From Nitriliruptoraceae bacterium (GTDB lineage Bacteria > Actinomycetota > Nitriliruptoria > Nitriliruptorales > Nitriliruptoraceae): a stretch of DNA of 35,705 nt. The translations under genes were made by a program, and so were the position numbers. Shown one piece after another: positions 23,348 to 31,563 of this stretch. Position 1 is the stretch's first letter. Each line of letters starts with the position of its first letter. Under the pieces are notes generated by a model that was not told the DNA's origin, made no database searches, and worked only from the letters and a program-made list of their open reading frames with translations. The stretch spans positions 1 to 35,705 of the forward strand of contig SKJX01000028.1 of assembly GCA_007121785.1 (NCBI GenBank), written 5' to 3'.

Positions 23348-24313
23348 CTACCCGTAGCTCACCCCGACCTGCTCACGGATCCGGTCCATCGCGTCCAGGG
23401 CGGCCAGCGTGTCGGCATGGCACAGGGCGGGGCTCTCCGTCAGTCCTGCATCCAGGCACCGGTGGACCTCGCGGACCTCGTGGCGGTAACCCAGATCGGC
23501 GTCCACCACCTCGACGGTCTCCACGACGCGATCGCGCTGGCGCCGGGTGAGGTCGCTGCCGTGGTGGAACGGGCCGCCGAGCCGCAGGCTGCCGGTCTCG
23601 CCGGCGACGGTCGCCTCCACGCCGCTGTCGGCCACGAACGAGCAGGACCAGGAGCTCAGTCCATCCCGATGGGTCATCGCGACCGCCAACTGCGCGTCCA
23701 CCCCGGTGGAGGCGAGCTCGCCGAGCGCCCGGATGCGCGTCGGCGGACCGAGCACGCTGATGGCGAACGTCAGGGGGTAGATCCCGACGTCCAGCAGCGC
23801 GCCACCACCCTGCTCGCGGGCGAACCAGCGGCGGGACACGTCCGGTTCGGCGACGATGCCGAAGTCGGCCTGGACCAGCCGCGGCTTGCCGATCGCCCCC
23901 GCCGCCAGCTGCTCGTGCAGCGCGAGGAACCCGGGTTGGACCCGCATCCACATCGCCTCGGCGACGAACACGCCGCGTTGGCGGGCCACGTCCAGCACCG
24001 ACGCCGCGTGGTCGCGGTCGAGCGCGAACGGCTTCTCGTTGAGTACGGCCACACCGGCGGCGACGCACGCCTGGACGTCGAGGTGGTGGCGCTCGTTCGT
24101 GGTGGCGACGTACACCACCTCGACGTCGTCGTGGGAGAGCACCTCGTGGTGCGTACCGTGGGCGTGCTCGATCCCGAACCGCTCAGCGAACGCTCGCGCG
24201 CGCTCGGGCGAGCCGGAGCCGACCGCCGCGATCGTGCCACCCTCGGCCAGGATGGCCTCGGCGAACGCGGTGGCGATGGTGCCGGTACCCATGATGGCCC
24301 AGGTCCTGCTCAC
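23348..24313 (-). CDS. Gfo/Idh/MocA-family NAD(P)-dependent oxidoreductase
   Basis: 321 aa from GTG 24313. The N-terminal Rossmann fold has IMGTGTIATAFAEAI, and the family signature Glu-Lys-Pro with catalytic Lys is at 93-95 (LNEKPFAL). The C-terminal domain starts near 125 and includes GGGALLDVGIYPLTFAISVLG, typical of the dihydrodiol dehydrogenase-like branch. Members oxidise or reduce cyclic sugars, inositols or diols. The exact substrate cannot be told from the sequence. It sits alone between nrdR and the monooxygenase gene and shows no operon signal. Confidence 0.88.
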   Translation of the reverse strand: MSRTWAIMGTGTIATAFAEAILAEGGTIAAVGSGSPERARAFAERFGIEHAHGTHHEVLSHDDVEVVYVATTNERHHLDVQACVAAGVAVLNEKPFALDRDHAASVLDVARQRGVFVAEAMWMRVQPGFLALHEQLAAGAIGKPRLVQADFGIVAEPDVSRRWFAREQGGGALLDVGIYPLTFAISVLGPPTRIRALGELASTGVDAQLAVAMTHRDGLSSWSCSFVADSGVEATVAGETGSLRLGGPFHHGSDLTRRQRDRVVETVEVVDADLGYRHEVREVHRCLDAGLTESPALCHADTLAALDAMDRIREQVGVSYG

Positions 24314-24356
24314 GGTGCCGCTCCCAGCGTCGGTCGACGCACCATCATCGCAGACC

Positions 24357-25751
24357 TCAGGCCGGCACGGACCGCAGGCGGTGCGTCAGGACCCGACCGA
24401 GGGCCGAGGGGCGCAGCAGCGTCGAGGGTGGGTCCACCAACCCGGCGACACGCAGGAAACGATCGGTCAGGGCGGGGTCACGCGACGCTGCCGCGTGCAG
24501 CCGTGCGAGGTAGCCGTTGCGGACCCGCGTCATCAGGTCGCGGCGCCCCTCGATCGCATGCACCGCCAGGTCGCCGCTGCACGTCAGCTCCCACGCCAGA
24601 TCCAGCATCGGCTGGATCGCGGCGAACCAGGCCTCGGGCGTGGGGGCCATCCCGTCGGCCAGCAGCGACCGCAGCGCGACCGCCTGGTGCGCCGCGACCG
24701 ACATCCCCTGCCCGTAGATCGGGTTGAAGCTGCACACTGCATCGCCGGCCGCCAGGAACCCGTGCGGTAGACGGCACCGGTCGTAGCGTCGACGCTGGTT
24801 GGCGGGGAACCGGTAGCGGGCGGGCTCGTCGAGCGGTTCGCCGGCCACCAGCGCATCGTGGATGTCGGAGGCAGCCAGCTCGGCGGCGAACGCCTCGAAG
24901 CGGTCGGGATCCCGGGGTGGACGTCGGCCGCCCATGGCGAACAACGTCGTGATCCACCGGTCGCCCTCGATCTTGCTCAGCGCCCCACCGAGCGGCAGGT
25001 CCGGGGTCGGGCCGATCAGCAGGTTGCGGTCCCCGCCGAGCACCTCGTCGGGGATGCGGTACTGCCGGGTGAGGTAGCGCAGGTCGACGGGGAGCTCGTC
25101 GATCGGCGGCGGTGCGTAGCCCAGCGTCTCGAGCCACGCGGGGCTCGAGGAGCGCCGACCCGACGCGTCGACCACCAGATCGGCGGGCAGGTGCTGCTCG
25201 TCGGCGCTGGTGCCGCCGTCGCCCCCGGCGCTGCCGCCGGTCACGCCCCCGACGGACGTCGAGGTGGTGCGCACGCCGACGATCCGCCGGCCGTCGTCGC
25301 TGGTGGTCAACCCGCGGACCGTGCAGCCGTCCTCCACCGCGATGCCAGGGTCGGCACGGATCCGTCGACGGACGTGGTGCTCGATGAACGGCCGGCTCGC
25401 GAAGACCGCCGTGTCTCCGGCGGGCCCACGAGCGAGCCGGTGGCCGTTGAGGCACAGCCGGATCCGGCTGGGGTCACCGACCGCGGCACCGTCGGCGATG
25501 AGCTCCTCGAGCAGGCCCGGGAACAGCTGCTCGAACCAGATGGCGCCGCTGGCCAGGAGCAGATGGACGTGGCGGTCCTGCGGTACCCCGGGGCGGGGGA
25601 CCGCTTGGTCAGGGAGACGGTCGCGGTCGAGGACCGTCACCGCGGCGAACCGCGGCCGCAACGCCTGGGCGATCGTCAGCCCGGCCAGGCTGGCGCCGAT
25701 CACGACGGCGTGGTCGGCGCCGGTGGTCGCGTTCGCTCCCGATGGGTGCAT
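24357..25751 (-). CDS. FAD-dependent monooxygenase
   Basis: 464 aa from ATG 25751, with AGGAG six bases upstream. The FAD-binding fold begins AVVIGASLAGLTIAQAL (a GxSxAG variant of the dinucleotide motif) and has the second FAD motif GFLAAGDAVCSFNPIYGQGMS near residue 340. It belongs to the UbiH/geranylgeranyl reductase-like flavoprotein group, in the branch with RPGVPQDRHVHLLLASG. A glycine/Ser-rich insert near 165-185 (GGSAGGDGGTSADEQ) looks disordered. It probably hydroxylates or epoxidises a hydrophobic substrate. The preceding gene on the same strand is a methyltransferase 134 bases away, so the two may act in one pathway. Confidence 0.82.
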   Translation of the reverse strand: MHPSGANATTGADHAVVIGASLAGLTIAQALRPRFAAVTVLDRDRLPDQAVPRPGVPQDRHVHLLLASGAIWFEQLFPGLLEELIADGAAVGDPSRIRLCLNGHRLARGPAGDTAVFASRPFIEHHVRRRIRADPGIAVEDGCTVRGLTTSDDGRRIVGVRTTSTSVGGVTGGSAGGDGGTSADEQHLPADLVVDASGRRSSSPAWLETLGYAPPPIDELPVDLRYLTRQYRIPDEVLGGDRNLLIGPTPDLPLGGALSKIEGDRWITTLFAMGGRRPPRDPDRFEAFAAELAASDIHDALVAGEPLDEPARYRFPANQRRRYDRCRLPHGFLAAGDAVCSFNPIYGQGMSVAAHQAVALRSLLADGMAPTPEAWFAAIQPMLDLAWELTCSGDLAVHAIEGRRDLMTRVRNGYLARLHAAASRDPALTDRFLRVAGLVDPPSTLLRPSALGRVLTHRLRSVPA

Positions 25752-25885
25752 GGATCGCTCCTGCTGGCTCGGAACGGACGCGCGGCCGGCCAGGCCGTCA
25801 TGGCTGCGACGCCCGACGACGGCCCGGGCCGCTCGCACCGCCCGCACGCGGTCCCTGGTGCGGCGACCGCGGCCCCGAGGCTCGA

Positions 25886-26917
25886 CTATGCGGGTCGACG
25901 GCCCCAGGTCAAGGCGTGGACCGGGGTGAGCTGGTGGGCGCCGAGGTCGGTGAACCCGTGCCGGGTGAGCAGGTCGTCGTAGGCGCTGCGGGGCAGCAGT
26001 TGGTCGTCGATCTGCGCCTCGAAGAACTGGATCCCGCTCATGATCCGGCCGGGCACCGACCGCAGTCCCTCGTCGTCCTCCGGGAACGGGAAGTCGGAGA
26101 TGACGAACCAGCCGTCCGGTTCCAGCGCGGCGAGGACGTTCTCGGTCACCCGGTCGATGTCACGGCACTCGTGCATCGAGATGTTGTTGATGACCAACGT
26201 GGCCGGCGGCTCGATGGCCATCTCCTCCAGGGGGCTGGCCTGGAAGGTGACACGGTCGGAGATCCCCGCTTCGTTCACCCGTTTCTCGGCGAGGTCGATC
26301 GAGTGGCCGTCGCCGTCCACCCCGACGATCTCGCAGTCGGGGAAGTGCTCGGCCAGTCGCACCAGCCCGCTGCCCGCGCCGCACGCGGTGTCCACGATCC
26401 GGCTGCCTGCCTCCAGCCGGTCGAGCAGGCCCGGGACCTGTCGGAGCCCGCCGGGCACCAGGCGGGTGTAGAACGGTGCCCCGGTGCCGGCCACCCCCGC
26501 GATCCAGTCCGCGCTGCACTGGTCCCACCACAGTCGTTCGCCGGAGTCGAGCACCGACGCGAAGCGGTCGAACATCTCGTGCTGCTCGAAGACCGGGAAG
26601 ATGCCGCCGATGTAGGCCGGTGAGCCGGGATCGAGCAGCAGGGTGTCGATGTGGGGTGCGAGTCGGTAGCGATCGTCGGTGCGGGTGCACACCCCGGCAC
26701 CCAGGGCGGAACGACACCACACCGCGACGTAGAAGGGGTCGAGGTCGATGTCGTCGGCGAGCTCCTCGGGCGTCAACCCCTCCGCGGCGTCCGCCAGCGC
26801 CTCGAGGAGGCCGTGGCGCAGCCCGATCGAGATCGTGCGGTGGCTCGCGTAGCCGGCGGCGTGGCTGAGCAGCGCCGGCGCTTGCTCCTGCAACGTGGGG
26901 CCGTCCTGGTCGGTCAT
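25886..26917 (-). CDS. SAM-dependent methyltransferase with winged-helix N-domain
   Basis: 343 aa from ATG 26917, with GGAGG eight bases upstream. The N-terminal part (about 15-95) is a winged-helix-like dimerisation domain (LRHGLLEALADAAEGLTPEEL). The class I methyltransferase domain follows, with motif I VDTACGAGSGLVRLAE near residue 180, an acidic strand IVGVDGDG and the post-motif VISDFPFPEDDEG. The layout resembles Rv2258c-type and small-molecule O-methyltransferases. The substrate is unknown. It is divergent from an HxlR regulator across 192 bases containing an inverted repeat, so it is probably the regulated gene. Confidence 0.85.
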   Translation of the reverse strand: MTDQDGPTLQEQAPALLSHAAGYASHRTISIGLRHGLLEALADAAEGLTPEELADDIDLDPFYVAVWCRSALGAGVCTRTDDRYRLAPHIDTLLLDPGSPAYIGGIFPVFEQHEMFDRFASVLDSGERLWWDQCSADWIAGVAGTGAPFYTRLVPGGLRQVPGLLDRLEAGSRIVDTACGAGSGLVRLAEHFPDCEIVGVDGDGHSIDLAEKRVNEAGISDRVTFQASPLEEMAIEPPATLVINNISMHECRDIDRVTENVLAALEPDGWFVISDFPFPEDDEGLRSVPGRIMSGIQFFEAQIDDQLLPRSAYDDLLTRHGFTDLGAHQLTPVHALTWGRRPA

Positions 26918-27019
26918 CGCGAGGTCCTCCTCGGGTCGGTGATGGGGCGGAACCTCGGCCGTGGGCGGGGTGCACCTACGACCAGATCGAGGATGGACCG
27001 ACCGGGATCGCGATAGCCA

Positions 27020-27034
27020 GTACAAGCTCTGTAC
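27020..27034. promoter_or_regulatory. Candidate HxlR operator
   Basis: GTACA-AGCTC-TGTAC, five-base perfect inverted arms with a five-base spacer, lies midway between the divergent methyltransferase and HxlR genes. HxlR-family proteins bind GTAC/TACT-type dyads near their own and divergent promoters. Assignment is inference from symmetry and position. Confidence 0.5.
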
Positions 27035-27109
27035 CACCCCTGGCGCCCTCGTCCGGCCACGCGTAGGGTCGATGACGGCAAGTGCGACACTGCGGCCGGG
27101 AGGGGCGAG

Positions 27110-27817
27110 GTGGGCAACTACGGGCAGTTCTGTCCGGTGGCCAGGGCCATGGAGCTGCTGGACGAACGCTGGACGCTTCTGGTGATCCGCGAGTTGCTGT
27201 GCGGCAGCCGGCACTTCAACGAGTTGCGTCGCGGCGTGCCCCGCATGTCACCGGCCTTGCTCTCCAAGCGACTGCGCACGCTGGTCCAGGCCGGCGTCAT
27301 CGAACGCCACGAGGGCGACGACCGTGTCACCTATCAGCTCACGTCCGCCGGCGAGGAGTTGCGTGGCGTCGTGGAGTCGCTCGGTACGTGGGGTGTCCGC
27401 TGGATGCCGGAGCTCGGCGACGAGGACCTCGACCCGCACCTGCTGCTGTGGGACATCCACCGCAACCTCGACCTCGACGCGATGCCCGAGGGGCGGACGG
27501 TGCTGGCCTTCCACCTGTTCGACGCCCGGCAGGGTGCGCGCGACTGGTGGATCGTCGTCAGCGAGGATGGCGTCGACCTGTGCGACTTCGATCCGGGCCA
27601 CGAACCGACCGCCCGGATCGAGGCGTCCCTGCGGGAGCTGACGCGGGTCTGGGTCGGTGAGGTCGGCTGGGACGAGGCGCTGCGCGCCGGCGAGGTGCAG
27701 CTCCAGGCCCCGGCCGCGATCCGGCGGCAGCTGCCGGCCTGGCTGAAGCTGTCGGCGTTCGCGTCGGTCCCGCGGCCGTCCCCGCGCGAACCGGCGCCCG
27801 TCGGTGCCGGCGGTTAG
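27110..27817 (+). CDS. HxlR-family transcriptional regulator with C-terminal ligand-like domain
   Basis: 235 aa from GTG 27110, with GGGAGGGGCGAG immediately upstream. The winged-helix HxlR domain fills about residues 1-95: CPVARAMELLDERWTLLVI, then FNELRRGVPRMSPALLSKRL and VTYQLTSAGEEL. The conserved Cys near residue 8 is present. Residues 110-220 form an extra domain resembling an SCP2/sterol-carrier-like fold (TVLAFHLFDARQGARDWWIV), which could bind a small hydrophobic ligand. It likely controls the divergent methyltransferase/monooxygenase genes and itself. The ligand is unknown. Confidence 0.88.
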   Translation: MGNYGQFCPVARAMELLDERWTLLVIRELLCGSRHFNELRRGVPRMSPALLSKRLRTLVQAGVIERHEGDDRVTYQLTSAGEELRGVVESLGTWGVRWMPELGDEDLDPHLLLWDIHRNLDLDAMPEGRTVLAFHLFDARQGARDWWIVVSEDGVDLCDFDPGHEPTARIEASLRELTRVWVGEVGWDEALRAGEVQLQAPAAIRRQLPAWLKLSAFASVPRPSPREPAPVGAGG

Positions 27818-27880
27818 CGACGTGGCCGTGCCGATGACCGACCGCGCCCATCGGTGACCCGGCGACTATCGTCGGTGCGT

Positions 27881-28747
27881 ATGAGTCCACCGACGATGCT
27901 GTCCGCCGGCCCACCTGAGCTCGGGATCGAGCTCGGCGTCGATGCCACGATCACCGACGATGGGTGGCTCGAGCGCCACCTCCTCGCCCCGCCCGGCCTG
28001 GACGGGCCACCAGGCATCCTCCAGGGTGGGCTCGCAGCCGGTCTGGCAGCCCCGATCGCCCGGCTCGTGGAGCGCTACCGGGCACCGTTGACCTCGATCG
28101 ATGCTCGGCTGCACGCGCCGACCCCGCTGGGCGAACCGCTGCGCGCGCTGGTGCGAAGCACCGACGAGGCTGCGCGCTACGAGGTCGAGACCCGGCACGG
28201 TGACACCCGGCTGGTCAGCGCCGAGGTGGAGCTGGCCGGCTACGAACCGTCGCCCCGGGCGTTCGATCTGGCGGAGCTGGGTCGCTCGTCGCTCCCGGAC
28301 CCGGTCCCGCAGCACGTCTTCCCGGCCTGCTTCATCTGCGGGCCGGAGCCGACCCATCCGCACGGGCAGCGCATGCATCCGCGCTACCGCCGCGACGGTG
28401 CGATCGTGCAGCCGTGGGTCGTCGATCCCGAACTCGGCGACGAGCGCAGCGTGATCGATCCGCTGATGATCAGCGCGGTGCTGGACTGCCCGACGGTGTG
28501 GGCGTCGGTCGACCACGTGTACTCGCTCGGCCATGAGGGCGCGCTGCTCGCCGGCTACCACCTGCGGCTGTTCCGGGACGCGCCGGTGATGGAGCCGCTG
28601 CGGGTCGTGGGACGCATGGACGATGCGGACGGGGCGAAGATCCGTGCTCGTGCCGTGTTGGTCGACGAGGACGGCGTGATCTACGCGGTGGTCTCCGCGT
28701 TCCACATCTCGGTCGCGCACCTGCCGGGCCGCACCCCGGTCAGCTGA
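27881..28747 (+). CDS. Hotdog-fold thioesterase-like protein
   Basis: 288 aa if started at ATG 27881. A GTG nine codons upstream (27854) is possible, but neither has a good ribosome site, and a TATCGT -10-like hexamer lies ten bases ahead of the ATG. The segment GPPGILQGGLAAGLAAPIARL near residues 45-65 resembles the HGG region of hotdog thioesterases. A second half with AGYHLRLFRDAPVMEPLRVVG near 220 suggests a double-hotdog arrangement. A Cys pair (FPACFICGPEP) lies between the halves. Function is uncertain: acyl-CoA thioesterase or a non-catalytic relative. It follows the HxlR gene and overlaps the convergent GNAT gene by eight bases. Confidence 0.65.
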   Translation: MSPPTMLSAGPPELGIELGVDATITDDGWLERHLLAPPGLDGPPGILQGGLAAGLAAPIARLVERYRAPLTSIDARLHAPTPLGEPLRALVRSTDEAARYEVETRHGDTRLVSAEVELAGYEPSPRAFDLAELGRSSLPDPVPQHVFPACFICGPEPTHPHGQRMHPRYRRDGAIVQPWVVDPELGDERSVIDPLMISAVLDCPTVWASVDHVYSLGHEGALLAGYHLRLFRDAPVMEPLRVVGRMDDADGAKIRARAVLVDEDGVIYAVVSAFHISVAHLPGRTPVS

Positions 28748-29705
28748 CGGCGCCGGTCGCCGGTGCGGCCACCCCGTCCGCGCTGTCGGTGAACCGCTGG
28801 ATCAGCACGCGCCGTCCGTGGGCGCCGCGCTCGTCCGACCACTGGTCGACGATCTCGAGCCGGCCGTCCTCGCGCCGTTGGACCCGGGCCCGTCCGCGCC
28901 CCAGGGACTCGTCGGTGGCGCCGCCACGGTGCTCCTCGGTGTGGACGAAGCGGTAGCGGACCAGATCGCCGGTGAGGATCCCGGCGAACTCGCCGTCGAA
29001 CAGCCGGTCGGCGTCGTAGCGGGCGATCACGCGGCGTCCCTCCTGCAGGAAGCGAACGTGCAGCCCGTACGACGGCGGGCCCTCGTTGACCTCCTCGATC
29101 TGGAAGGTGAGGCCGTGCAGGTCGTAGCCCTGGTTGCCGGCCCGGTGACGGCCCGCCTCCCAGTCGCTGCGGGTGAGCGCGTAGCCCCACTCGGCAGCGA
29201 ACCGCCCGTCGGCGTGCTCGATCACGTCGCGGTAGCGCGCCTCCATCCGGAACCCGGCCGCGTTGAACACCCGCTGCATGGGCACGTTGTGCTCGTGGGC
29301 GCGCCCGGTCAGCCGGGTGAGCTCCGGATGCGCGGAGAAGTGGTGGTCGGCCAGCTGCCGCAGCACCTCGCGGCCGACGCCCCGGCCGCGCACCTTCGGG
29401 CTGATCCGCAGCGTCATCTCTGCGTCGTGGCCGGCGAGCCCGGTCACGAGCACGAACCCGCGGGGCTCGCCGTCGACGATCGTCGCCCAGCCCCAGCGCT
29501 CGTCGGACGCCCAGGTCCCCTCGTCGAGCTCGGCCGCGAGCTTGCCTTCCTCCCAGCCGTAGGCCGGCGCCAACGGCGTCGCGGCCTCCTGGTCGACGGC
29601 CGTGACCCAGCTCGCGTCATCGGCGACGAGCATCCGCAGGTGGACCTCCGGCCGGTCGCCGGGCGGGCTGTCGAGGTGGTCTCGCTGATCGGGCTGGTCG
29701 GACAC
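28740..29705 (-). CDS. GNAT acetyltransferase fused to a calycin-like domain
   Basis: 321 aa from GTG 29705, which has GGAG six bases upstream; an ATG four codons earlier has none. The GNAT domain covers about 20-155, with the acetyl-CoA loop VRGRGVGREVLRQLADH and the neighbouring HNVPMQRVFNAAGFRMEARY. A second domain (about 180-310) starts LHGLTFQIEEVNEGPPSYGL and contains RFLQEGRRVIARYDADRL and a terminal EIVDQWSDERG. It resembles the small beta-barrel proteins annotated as N-acetylglutamate synthase-like in Bacillus. The fusion is unusual to me. Substrate unknown. Its end overlaps the hotdog gene on the other strand. Confidence 0.82.
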   Translation of the reverse strand: MSDQPDQRDHLDSPPGDRPEVHLRMLVADDASWVTAVDQEAATPLAPAYGWEEGKLAAELDEGTWASDERWGWATIVDGEPRGFVLVTGLAGHDAEMTLRISPKVRGRGVGREVLRQLADHHFSAHPELTRLTGRAHEHNVPMQRVFNAAGFRMEARYRDVIEHADGRFAAEWGYALTRSDWEAGRHRAGNQGYDLHGLTFQIEEVNEGPPSYGLHVRFLQEGRRVIARYDADRLFDGEFAGILTGDLVRYRFVHTEEHRGGATDESLGRGRARVQRREDGRLEIVDQWSDERGAHGRRVLIQRFTDSADGVAAPATGAVS

Positions 29706-29913
29706 GGCGGTCTCCATCGTCGTTGGACACCAGCTGGCGCAGCGCGAACGTGGCCTGGTGCGAGCACGGCCCGGGAACGGACGGCCCGGTGAGGTCGCTC
29801 GCGACCCGCTCGGGTGGCACCCGGGCACGTCGCGGTGAGGCGGCCTCCGCTGACCGCTGCCCCATGGTGCCAGACGGTGTGCGCGTTGGCGGCCCGACCT
29901 ACTTCGCGGCGGC

Positions 29914-31299
29914 TCAGCGTCGCGTCGTGGTGCGGTCACGTTCCGGGGCGCCGCTGCGCAGCCGTCCGACGGCGGCCAGCAGGCCAGCCAGGACGATGGC
30001 GCCGCCGGTGACGGCGAACAGCCCGGCCAGATCGTCCAGCAGCTGCGGCGCGGCGATCATCGCGACCCCGAGCGCGAGCATGAGCGACCCGCCCACCAGC
30101 TTGAGGACGCGGCCGTGGCGTTCCTCGAAGTTCGCCATGCGCAGCGTCACCACGACCGCACCGAAGATCAGCAGCTCCAGGCCGACGTAGATCAGCAGGT
30201 ACAGCGCGAGCAGCGCCGCGAAGGTCGCGCCCCCATCGATGCCGAGGCTGCGGAGCGTGCCGGTCCAGATCACCGGGAACCCGGCGGTGCACGGCAGCTC
30301 GACCAGGGCGACCCCCGCCGCCATGACCACGGTGACGGCGAGGACCGACGGTAGTGACCGTCGCTGGTCCCGGACCGCGCGGCCACCGCGGTAGATGCGG
30401 GGCTTGAACCGGTCAGGGATGGTCAGCGAGATCCCCTGCTTGTAGGCGAAGAAGTCCTTGACGTTGATCAGCCCGACGACCAGCGCGACCACGGCGACGA
30501 TGCCGCGGATCGTCCCCAGCTGCTCGATGAACCCCAGCACGGTGAACAGCCCCACGATGAACGCGCCGTAGAGCAGCCCGGTGACCGTGAGGAACGTGAC
30601 GCCGACGGCGGCGACCCGTCGCCGGGTGACGCCGGCGTTGAGCACCATCGCCAGCAGCACCGTGAGCACCCACAGCGAGCACGGGTTGAACCCGTCGACG
30701 AACGCGATCAACGCGGTGACCCCGACCGCGGAGCGGGCCCCCAGGAACACCTCGCCGAGGATGGGCACCTCGATGGTGGCCTCGTCGATGCCGGGTGGCG
30801 CTTCGATCGGGTCGTCAGGGTCCGGTTCAGCGGCCTCACGGCGGTCGATCGCCGCGGTCACCTCGGCGGTGACATCGTCAGCGACCTCGTCGCTGAACCC
30901 GACCCACACACGGTCCTCGAGCACCGTGGTCGGAACCCCTTCGGCGGACCGGCCGCGGTCGCGCATCTCCGCTTCCCACCGTTGGCGGGCGGCCGGATCG
31001 GCGGAGACCTCGAACCGCTCGATCCGCAGCGCTGGACCGGCTTCGGCCTCCAACTCGTCGAGGAAGACCTCCATCTCGGCGCAGTAGGGGCAGCCGTCAG
31101 CGCCGAAGTACAGCAACTCCACCGGGTCCTGCTCAGCGGCGGTCGGCGCGGCGACGTCGGGGCTGGCCAGGGTGTGGTCGACGCCGAGCGCCCCGAGCAG
31201 CCAGGGAAGGGCCAGCAGCAGCAGCGCGGCCACCGCGAGCGGCCGTCGACCCACGCTGGCACGCCCCTCGACCGATCGGTCCCTCGTGGTTCGCGCCAT
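29914..31299 (-). CDS. Thioredoxin-like domain fused to a DsbD/CcdA-like thiol transporter
   Basis: 461 aa from ATG 31299. An N-terminal signal anchor (about 20-40) is followed by an extracytoplasmic thioredoxin-like domain with CPYC near residues 71-74 (YFGADGCPYCAEMEV). The C-terminal half has about seven helices. It has the two conserved membrane Cys typical of DsbD/CcdA, one in GFNPCSLWVL and one in ELPCTAGFPV. Such proteins move reducing equivalents across the membrane to exported thiols, for example during cytochrome c maturation. Three c-type haem attachment sites are encoded in the respiratory operon of this window, a plausible but unproven link. A GTG seven codons upstream (31320) lacks a ribosome site. 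Confidence 0.87.
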   Translation of the reverse strand: MARTTRDRSVEGRASVGRRPLAVAALLLLALPWLLGALGVDHTLASPDVAAPTAAEQDPVELLYFGADGCPYCAEMEVFLDELEAEAGPALRIERFEVSADPAARQRWEAEMRDRGRSAEGVPTTVLEDRVWVGFSDEVADDVTAEVTAAIDRREAAEPDPDDPIEAPPGIDEATIEVPILGEVFLGARSAVGVTALIAFVDGFNPCSLWVLTVLLAMVLNAGVTRRRVAAVGVTFLTVTGLLYGAFIVGLFTVLGFIEQLGTIRGIVAVVALVVGLINVKDFFAYKQGISLTIPDRFKPRIYRGGRAVRDQRRSLPSVLAVTVVMAAGVALVELPCTAGFPVIWTGTLRSLGIDGGATFAALLALYLLIYVGLELLIFGAVVVTLRMANFEERHGRVLKLVGGSLMLALGVAMIAAPQLLDDLAGLFAVTGGAIVLAGLLAAVGRLRSGAPERDRTTTRR

Positions 31300-31563
31300 G
31301 CACACCTCGTCGCCTTGCACGGTGGCTCACCGCCGGCGGGTCGGCCGCGGCCAGCCGTCCCGACCTGGACGGGCCGTGCGGCCCCATCGGTCCGCAGAAG
31401 GCCCGTGGCGACCGTTCGGCGGGACACCGCATGACCCGGTGGATCCGCGATCGGCCACGGCGGGCGGGTCGCCAGTAGGGTGGCGCGTGGCCCCGCGGGA
31501 GCTGCGGTGGCCGCGGCGAGCCTCCCGGCTGCGCCGACCGATGATCCGAGGCACGGAGATCAC

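Noticed and set aside
22850-24727. A 625-codon open frame on the plus strand opposite nrdR and the Gfo/Idh/MocA gene
   Set aside because: It spans two well-supported genes on the other strand and has the composition of an antisense shadow.
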